Positions 5,764 through 9,439 of a stretch of DNA of 9,439 nt are shown in pieces. The translations under genes were made by a program, and so were the position numbers. Within the stretch, counting starts at the first letter, position 1, and each line of letters begins with the position of its first letter. The notes below the pieces were generated by a model that had not been told where the DNA came from, ran no database searches, and saw nothing but the letters and a program-made list of their open reading frames with translations. Origin of the DNA: JAABRU01 sp964505535 (GTDB taxonomy: Bacteria > Desulfobacterota > Desulfobacteria > Desulfobacterales > Desulfococcaceae); assembly GCA_964505535.1 (NCBI GenBank), contig CAZDIU010000219.1, forward strand, positions 1 to 9,439. The letters run 5' to 3'.

Positions 5764-5789
5764 CAGTGCCGGATGGTTATTAAGCGGAA

Positions 5790-5821
5790 GGGTTGACAAC
5801 TTTTTTAAAAGTTGTCAGCCC
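5790..5821. terminator. Bidirectional terminator between yggS and the lysC operon
   Basis: GGGTTGACAACTTTT (5790-5804) pairs with AAAAGTTGTCAGCCC (5807-5821) with one mismatch and a 2-base centre. Tracts of T on the top strand and, read leftward, on the bottom strand allow termination of both the rightward yggS and the leftward tsaE-lysC transcripts. Confidence 0.7.
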
Positions 5822-5918
5822 TTGTTCCGAATTGCCATGCCCGCCAAAGAATCAGGGCAGCGATTACTGCGCCTGTTATCAGAAGCATCAGCATTTGTTC
5901 GGGACTGAATTTCTTCAC
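5805..5918 (-). CDS. Possible small single-span membrane peptide downstream of lysC
   Basis: A GTG at 5918, 4 bp after the lysC stop, opens a 37-aa frame beginning VKKFSPEQMLMLLITGAV (the first V read as Met) and continuing with IAALILWRAWQFG before a short polar tail. It would be one hydrophobic helix (about residues 9-25) with basic residues at both ends, like many small inner-membrane peptides. Its stop lies within the terminator hairpin, so it would be the last gene of the tsaE-lysC transcript. Against it: no good Shine-Dalgarno and a non-ATG start. Function unknown. Confidence 0.4.
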   Translation of the reverse strand: MKKFSPEQMLMLLITGAVIAALILWRAWQFGTRADNF

Positions 5919-5922
5919 CGGA

Positions 5923-6426
5923 TTATTCTTTGTCCAGTCCGAAGGCCGTGTGCAGCGCACGGACGGCAAGTTCCGCGTATTTTTCCGTAATCACGCAGGA
6001 GATATGAATTTCGGAGGTGCTGATCATGCGGATGTTGATGTTTTCCGAGGCCAGGGTGGAAAACATCTTCACTGCCACGCCTGCATGGTTTTTCATGCCC
6101 ACACCCACGACCGAAACCTTGGCAATGTTTTTATCGCCATGCACTTCCTTTGCCCCAAGCTCTTTGACCACTTTCTCTTCAATTTCCATAGCCCGATCCA
6201 GATCGGTTTTGGGAACAGTGAAGGCAATATCGTTGGTCCCGTTTTTTGGGGGGGACTGAATAATCATATCCACCACTATCCCGGCCTCTGCAACAGGGGT
6301 CAGCACTTTGGCAGCAATGCCCGGCTGATCCGGCACACCTTTGATGACGATGCGGGCATCATTTTTGCTGCAGGTGATGCCGGACACCACCAGTCTTTCC
6401 ATATCTGTATATTCATTTACAACCAT
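5923..6426 (-). other. Possible internal start giving a LysC beta (ACT-only) subunit
   Basis: Within lysC, codon M239 (ATG at 6426, reading leftward) is preceded by AGGAGG (6432-6437) with ideal 5-base spacing, inside the codons for EEEGT. Initiation there would give a 167-aa in-frame product holding both ACT domains. Such in-frame beta subunits are established for aspartokinases of Bacillus subtilis and Corynebacterium glutamicum (alpha2beta2 enzymes). That it occurs here is inferred. Confidence 0.4.
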
Positions 6427-7140
6427 TGTTCCCTCCTCTTCGGAAAATGATGAACGCACATGCACAGGCACGTTGAATTTTTTGGCAAACTCCACCGATC
6501 GGATTTGCAGCACCTTGGCCCCCAGACTGGCCATTTCCAGCATTTCATCATAGGTGATCCGGCTCATTTTCCGGGCTTTGTCACAGATATTGGGATCTGT
6601 GGTATATACGCCATCCACATCCGTATAAATTTCACACACATCCGCATTGATGGCTGCGGCAATGGCCACAGCCGATGTGTCGGATCCGCCCCGTCCCAGC
6701 GTGGTGATGTTGCCTCCGGGATCCATGCCCTGAAATCCGGCCACCACAACGATTTTCCGGTTTTCCACCAGTTCCTTGATCCATCTCGCCCCCACCTCGT
6801 TGATCCGGGCATTGCCGTACGCGCAGTCTGTGCGCACCTCTGCCTGGAAACCCATAAGGGACTGAGCGGGATAATTCATGGAAATCAGGGTCATGGCCAG
6901 CAAAGCCGAAGTAGTCTGCTCGCCGGTGGCCAGGAGAACATCCAACTCCCGCCTGTCCGGTCTTTTTGAAATTTCCTGTGCCATTCCAATCAGTTTGTCT
7001 GTAACCCCGGACATGGCAGACAGAATGACCACCACATCATTTCCCTGATCAAAAGTGCGGGCCACCCGTTTTGCCACATTCTGTATCCGTTCGATATTCG
7101 CGACAGATGTGCCGCCGTATTTCTGTACAATTAAAGCCAT
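5923..7140 (-). CDS. lysC: Aspartate kinase, two ACT domains
   Basis: LysC phosphorylates L-aspartate with ATP to 4-phospho-aspartate, the first committed step to lysine, threonine, methionine and diaminopimelate. The product is 405 aa, the length of monofunctional class enzymes in most proteobacteria. Kinase-domain motifs: QKYGGTS (6-12), SAMSGVTDKL (41-50), TLGRGGSDTSA (147-157), the nucleotide-binding EIYTDVDGVYTTDP (170-183), and EMLEMASLGAKVLQIRSVEFA. Two ACT domains follow, at about 264-335 (VIKGVPDQPGIAAKVL) and 340-400 (VSVVGVGMKNHAGVAVKMF, with NIRMISTSEIHIS), which normally give allosteric control by lysine and/or threonine. The start at 7140 has AAGGAG at 7146-7151, encoded in the last codons of tsaE, and overlaps tsaE by 10 bp. 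An internal start may give a separate beta subunit. Confidence 0.95.
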   Translation of the reverse strand: MALIVQKYGGTSVANIERIQNVAKRVARTFDQGNDVVVILSAMSGVTDKLIGMAQEISKRPDRRELDVLLATGEQTTSALLAMTLISMNYPAQSLMGFQAEVRTDCAYGNARINEVGARWIKELVENRKIVVVAGFQGMDPGGNITTLGRGGSDTSAVAIAAAINADVCEIYTDVDGVYTTDPNICDKARKMSRITYDEMLEMASLGAKVLQIRSVEFAKKFNVPVHVRSSFSEEEGTMVVNEYTDMERLVVSGITCSKNDARIVIKGVPDQPGIAAKVLTPVAEAGIVVDMIIQSPPKNGTNDIAFTVPKTDLDRAMEIEEKVVKELGAKEVHGDKNIAKVSVVGVGMKNHAGVAVKMFSTLASENINIRMISTSEIHISCVITEKYAELAVRALHTAFGLDKE

Positions 7141-7616
7141 TGCTGCTCCTTGATTTTTTTTTCCACCTCATGCAGCAGATTCTCTTCCGAATGCCCCTTC
7201 GGATCAAGTGTGATGCTGCGTATGTCATCATCCAATATTTCAAGATAAATGGCAAGATAATCTTTTAAATTTCCTCTGTAAAGCCTGTCAGCCCATTCCA
7301 TGACGATAACCGCATCCTCCCTGAAGATGTCATACAGGCCAATGTCCTCAAAATCCGCATTGTTTTCCAGTCGGTACAGATCAATATGAAAAAGAGGGCA
7401 GCGCCCCGGATATTCATGGATCAGGGTGTAGGTGGGGCTGGTGACACTGTATTCCGCGGGAACTTCCAGGCCCCGTGCCAATCCCCGCACAAACGCTGTT
7501 TTGCCGCTGCCCAGTTCCCCTGTCATGGCGATCACAGTGCCGGGTTTTACAAGTCTGCCCATGATTTCCCCCAAGGCGGAGGTCTGCTCCGGAGATCGGG
7601 TGGTTATCTGCATCAT
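7131..7616 (-). CDS. tsaE: tRNA threonylcarbamoyladenosine biosynthesis ATPase TsaE
   Basis: TsaE is the P-loop ATPase that works with TsaB-TsaD to transfer threonylcarbamoyl from TC-AMP to A37 of ANN-decoding tRNAs (t6A). The product is 161 aa from the ATG at 7616 (a second ATG follows at 7613). A TTG at 7649 would add 11 residues but has no support. Motifs: Walker A GELGSGKT (residues 33-40), the SPTYTLIHEY segment, HIDLYRLE, and VIVMEWADRL with the acidic Walker B-like residues. Length and motif order fit the family. It begins the leftward unit with lysC: its last codons contain the lysC Shine-Dalgarno and the two genes overlap by 10 bp. No TsaB or TsaD gene is in the window. No clear ribosome site precedes it; an AGG lies 12 bases upstream. 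Confidence 0.93.
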   Translation of the reverse strand: MMQITTRSPEQTSALGEIMGRLVKPGTVIAMTGELGSGKTAFVRGLARGLEVPAEYSVTSPTYTLIHEYPGRCPLFHIDLYRLENNADFEDIGLYDIFREDAVIVMEWADRLYRGNLKDYLAIYLEILDDDIRSITLDPKGHSEENLLHEVEKKIKEQQWL

Positions 7617-7770
7617 ATTCAAATTCAGCCTGTTATATGTCAAAAACAAAAAAAGTTCTGCTTCCTTTTGCGTTTTTTACGCTATTGCATCAAAAAAAAC
7701 AAGAATATCCTGCACCGGTTCCATGTTTGTGAAACCAATCTCCAAAAATCAGAAAACAAACTGAAATTAC

Positions 7771-7798
7771 AATTTTATATTTGAAAGTATATAAAATT
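7771..7798. promoter_or_regulatory. AT-rich palindrome with ModE-box architecture
   Basis: AATTTTATAT (7771-7780) and ATATAAAATT (7789-7798) form a perfect 10-bp inverted repeat around 8 bases. The E. coli ModE operator has the same 8-8-8 layout, with half-sites CGTTATAT and ACATAACG. Here the TATAT core is kept but the outer CG is lost. Placement before modB makes a molybdate-responsive operator plausible. Confidence 0.35.
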
Positions 7799-7917
7799 AC
7801 ATAAATGAAATATTTTTAAAATCAGGATGCGTCTGTCTGAGGAGAAAAATCAGTAACAATACTGTAAACAACTGAATTATAAAAAATTTAAAAAACAGCA
7901 TAATTTTTTTTACGCAT

Positions 7918-7933
7918 TGGCACGGAAATTGTA
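7918..7933 (+). promoter_or_regulatory. Sigma-54 (-24/-12) promoter candidate for modB
   Basis: TGGCACG (7918-7924), four bases, then TTGTA (7929-7933). The consensus is TGGCACG-N4-TTGCW, so only the -12 C is replaced by T, and the GG to GT spacing is the required 10 bases. Transcription would start near 7943-7946, about 155 bp before modB. The site overlaps an AT-rich palindrome (7924-7955), so part of the match could belong to an operator. No enhancer-binding protein gene is in the window. Confidence 0.5.
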
Positions 7934-8099
7934 TATTTTTAAAATTACAAATTCCCGTTTACGGAATAAGTTGTTTATGGTATGAAAAACAGCGTTTCAG
8001 GAGAAGACTGTTTTTTTGAGAATACAGAATCACTGAGTATTACCTGAAAAAACTGTAATTCCGAAACAGAACAGACAAACAGCACTGTCAGGAGAAAAC

Positions 8100-8774
8100 A
8101 TGTTTCCCTCTCATTTGAATTCCGCACCGTTATGGCTGACCCTCAAAGTGGCTTCCCTTGCCACCGTCACTGCCCTTTTGGCCGGTGTCTGTCTGGGTTT
8201 TGTGCTTGCCAGAAAACAGGTTTGGGGAAAGGACTGGCTGGATGCCCTTCTGGCTCTGCCTCTGGTGCTTCCGCCCACTGTGCTGGGCTATTATCTGATT
8301 GTTCTGCTCGGACGCAGAGGATGGATTGGTTCCTGGCTGCGGGAGACCTTTGGCATCTCCCTGATTTTCACATGGCAGGGTGCAGTGATTGCCTCTGCTG
8401 TGGTTTCCCTGCCGCTGGTGTTCAAATCGGCACGTTCCGCGTTTGAGGCTGTGGATGCAAATCTTGAAAATGCTGCCCGAACGCTTGGCTCCTCTGAAAT
8501 GGGCGTATTTTTCCGTGTTTCCCTGCCTCTGGCGTTTCCCGGCATACTGGCAGGAACCATGCTGGCTTTTGCCCGTGCCATGGGAGAATTCGGTGCAACC
8601 CTGATGGTGGCCGGCAATCTGCCCGGAAAAACCCAGACGCTTTCCATGGCTGTCTATGATGCTGTGCAGGCAGGAAATGATCAGGTTGCCACAACACTTG
8701 TGATTCTCACCTCATCGGTGTGTGTGCTGATTCTTTTTGTGTCAGGCAAATTGTTAAAGAAGGAACGTATCTGA
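8100..8774 (+). CDS. modB: Molybdate ABC transporter permease
   Basis: ModB forms the inner-membrane channel of the molybdate (and tungstate) importer ModABC. The product is 224 aa, typical, with the ATG at 8100 preceded by GGAG (8091-8094). About five hydrophobic spans are visible: residues 12-36, 47-70, 88-109, 147-170 and 198-216. The EAA motif that docks the ATPase lies between spans: ENAARTLGSSEMGVFFRVSL (residues 123-142), then PLAFPGI. LALPLVLPPTVLGYYLIVLLG and FARAMGEFGATLMVAGN are hallmark ModB segments. It is the first gene of the unit, with modA following after a 218-bp gap that holds a palindromic element. The usual order is modA-modB-modC, so modB-modA is an unusual arrangement; a modC ATPase gene is not in the window. 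Confidence 0.92.
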   Translation: MFPSHLNSAPLWLTLKVASLATVTALLAGVCLGFVLARKQVWGKDWLDALLALPLVLPPTVLGYYLIVLLGRRGWIGSWLRETFGISLIFTWQGAVIASAVVSLPLVFKSARSAFEAVDANLENAARTLGSSEMGVFFRVSLPLAFPGILAGTMLAFARAMGEFGATLMVAGNLPGKTQTLSMAVYDAVQAGNDQVATTLVILTSSVCVLILFVSGKLLKKERI

Positions 8775-8992
8775 ATTTCAGGAAATCAGGGAATTTTGGG
8801 CTGATCCTTTCAGGGAAGTTTTCGGAGTGCAGAAATTGTATCTTTGCAGGGCTGTTCTGCACGGTTGCGTGTGGCAAAAATACAACTTTTGCACTCCTCC
8901 GCAAAGGTTTTGATCGGCTGAATTTCCATATTTGGAAAAATAAAACAAAGCCCGGAACCCAGATTTCCGGAACTCAAAAGGAGAAGTAAAAG
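8775..8992. other. Spacer between modB and modA
   Basis: Contains the 74-bp palindromic element (8824-8897) and ends in the strong modA Shine-Dalgarno (AAAAGGAGAAG, 8977-8987). No gene is supported; one open frame across the palindrome (8720-8989) starts inside modB and looks spurious. Confidence 0.5.
8824..8897. repeat. 74-bp palindromic element between modB and modA
   Basis: Arms of 24 bases (8824-8847 and 8874-8897) are inverted repeats with only three mismatches. The left arm begins GGAGTGCAGAAATTGTAT and the right arm ends ACTTTTGCACTCC. The 26-base centre holds an alternative small hairpin, TGCAG (8845-8849) with CTGCA (8857-8861). No target duplication is seen at its borders and it encodes nothing. 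It could be a dispersed palindromic (MITE/REP-like) element, or an mRNA structure that tunes modA expression relative to modB. Confidence 0.6.
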
Positions 8993-9439
8993 ATGAAAAA
9001 AGCAAAACAGTTCCTGCTGATCATGTTCACGGTTTTTCTGATTCCCAGCCTTGCGTGCGGGGCTGAGGAAATCACGGTATCTGCTGCGGCCAGCCTGACC
9101 AATGCCATGACAAAGATCGGCCAGTCTTTTGAAAAGGCCAATCCGGATATAAAGGTGATATTCAATTTTGCCGCTTCCGGCGCGCTGGTGCAGCAGATAA
9201 AAAACGGCGCGCCTGTGGATCTGTTTGCCTCGGCTGATCAGAAATCTATGGATACGGCTGAAGCGGAAAAACTGATCCTGCCCGAAACCCGGAAGAACTT
9301 TGTGAAAAACACTTTGGTTCTGGCGGTTCCCGCGGATTCGGCTCTGACAGTGAAATCCCCCGAAGATCTGAAGCAGAGCAGCATAAAGAAGATCGCTGTG
9401 GGAACCCCGGAAACCGTGCCGGCCGGAAGATATGCCCGT
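8993..9439 (+). CDS. modA: Molybdate ABC transporter substrate-binding protein (partial, 3' cut by window)
   Basis: ModA captures molybdate or tungstate in the periplasm and delivers it to ModB. The frame is open from the ATG at 8993 to the last base (149 codons, no stop), about 60% of a usual ~250-aa protein. AAAAGGAGAAG at 8977-8987 is a strong Shine-Dalgarno. Residues 1-24 are a signal peptide: KKAK, a hydrophobic core, then LACGA, with cleavage likely after A24. C22 makes a lipoprotein conceivable, but the lipobox (PSLAC) is poor. Oxyanion-site landmarks are AAASLTNA (31-38, S34), FNFAASGALVQQI (57-69, S62), GAPVDLFASAD (72-82), LVLAVP, and VGTPETVPAGRYA near the cut. The match is clear; only the choice of oxyanion (molybdate or tungstate) is open. 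Confidence 0.93.
   Translation, partial: MKKAKQFLLIMFTVFLIPSLACGAEEITVSAAASLTNAMTKIGQSFEKANPDIKVIFNFAASGALVQQIKNGAPVDLFASADQKSMDTAEAEKLILPETRKNFVKNTLVLAVPADSALTVKSPEDLKQSSIKKIAVGTPETVPAGRYAR

Larger units (their letters stand above)
7617..8099. other. AT-rich divergent spacer between tsaE and modB
   Basis: This 483-bp stretch is distinctly AT-rich and has no convincing gene. It must hold the promoters for tsaE-lysC (leftward) and modB-modA (rightward). It contains a ModE-architecture palindrome (7771-7798), a sigma-54-like promoter (7918-7933) overlapping a second AT-rich imperfect palindrome (7924-7955), and a duplicated AACAGC...TCAGGAGAA segment (7988-8008 and 8078-8099), the second of which is the modB ribosome site. 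Confidence 0.6.

Noticed and set aside
7624..7649. TTGACA-like -35 at the tsaE start, and the TTG start at 7649 for tsaE
   Set aside because: The matching -10 (GAATAT) is poor and would overlap the ATG; the TTG start adds 11 unconserved residues.
8775..8992. Molybdenum cofactor (Moco) riboswitch before modA
   Set aside because: The structure there is a simple inverted repeat with a small central hairpin; I could not find the multi-helix conserved core of the Moco motif. A covariance-model search would settle it.

Overview
The window looks like a chromosomal stretch from a Gram-negative, anaerobic-type bacterium of moderate GC. The best guess is Desulfobacterota (a Desulfobacteraceae-like sulfate reducer). 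This rests on the style of the housekeeping proteins, the long intergenic regions rich in palindromic repeats, a C_GCAxxG_C_C redox protein, and a -24/-12 type promoter candidate. The lineage is inferred; there is no rRNA or other marker gene in the window.

Layout. Positions 1-270 hold the 3' end of a broken, unrecognised reading frame that runs into a short attC-like stem-loop (216-266), perhaps a worn integron-type cassette. Positions 503-1215 carry a putative toxin-antitoxin pair: a small antitoxin-like protein whose 3' end overlaps by 37 bp a DUF6516/TumE-like toxin. Positions 1437-1997 encode a cysteine-rich C_GCAxxG_C_C family protein. Then come about 780 bp without a convincing gene, containing a 136-bp MITE-like element with 12-bp terminal inverted repeats and a perfect 7-bp target duplication.

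The core of the window is biosynthetic. argB (N-acetylglutamate kinase) and argD (acetylornithine aminotransferase) overlap by 4 bp and end at a strong hairpin terminator. A near-identical second copy of that hairpin lies 46 bp before yggS (PLP homeostasis protein). A bidirectional hairpin separates yggS from a leftward operon, read in the order tsaE (tRNA t6A synthesis ATPase), lysC (aspartokinase), then a possible 37-aa membrane peptide. lysC has a strong internal Shine-Dalgarno and an in-frame ATG where a separate regulatory beta subunit would begin.

The right end is a molybdate ABC transporter in the order modB (permease) then modA (periplasmic binding protein, cut by the window end). An AT-rich 480-bp divergent spacer lies between tsaE and modB. 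It holds a ModE-architecture palindrome and a sigma-54-like promoter. A 74-bp near-perfect palindromic element sits in the 218-bp gap between modB and modA.

No tRNA, rRNA, CRISPR array or intact transposase gene was seen. The most notable signals are non-coding: the attC-like hairpin, the MITE with its duplication, the repeated terminators, the lysC internal start and the mod regulatory region. No clear multi-gene novel system is visible; the toxin-antitoxin pair is the only defence-like module.
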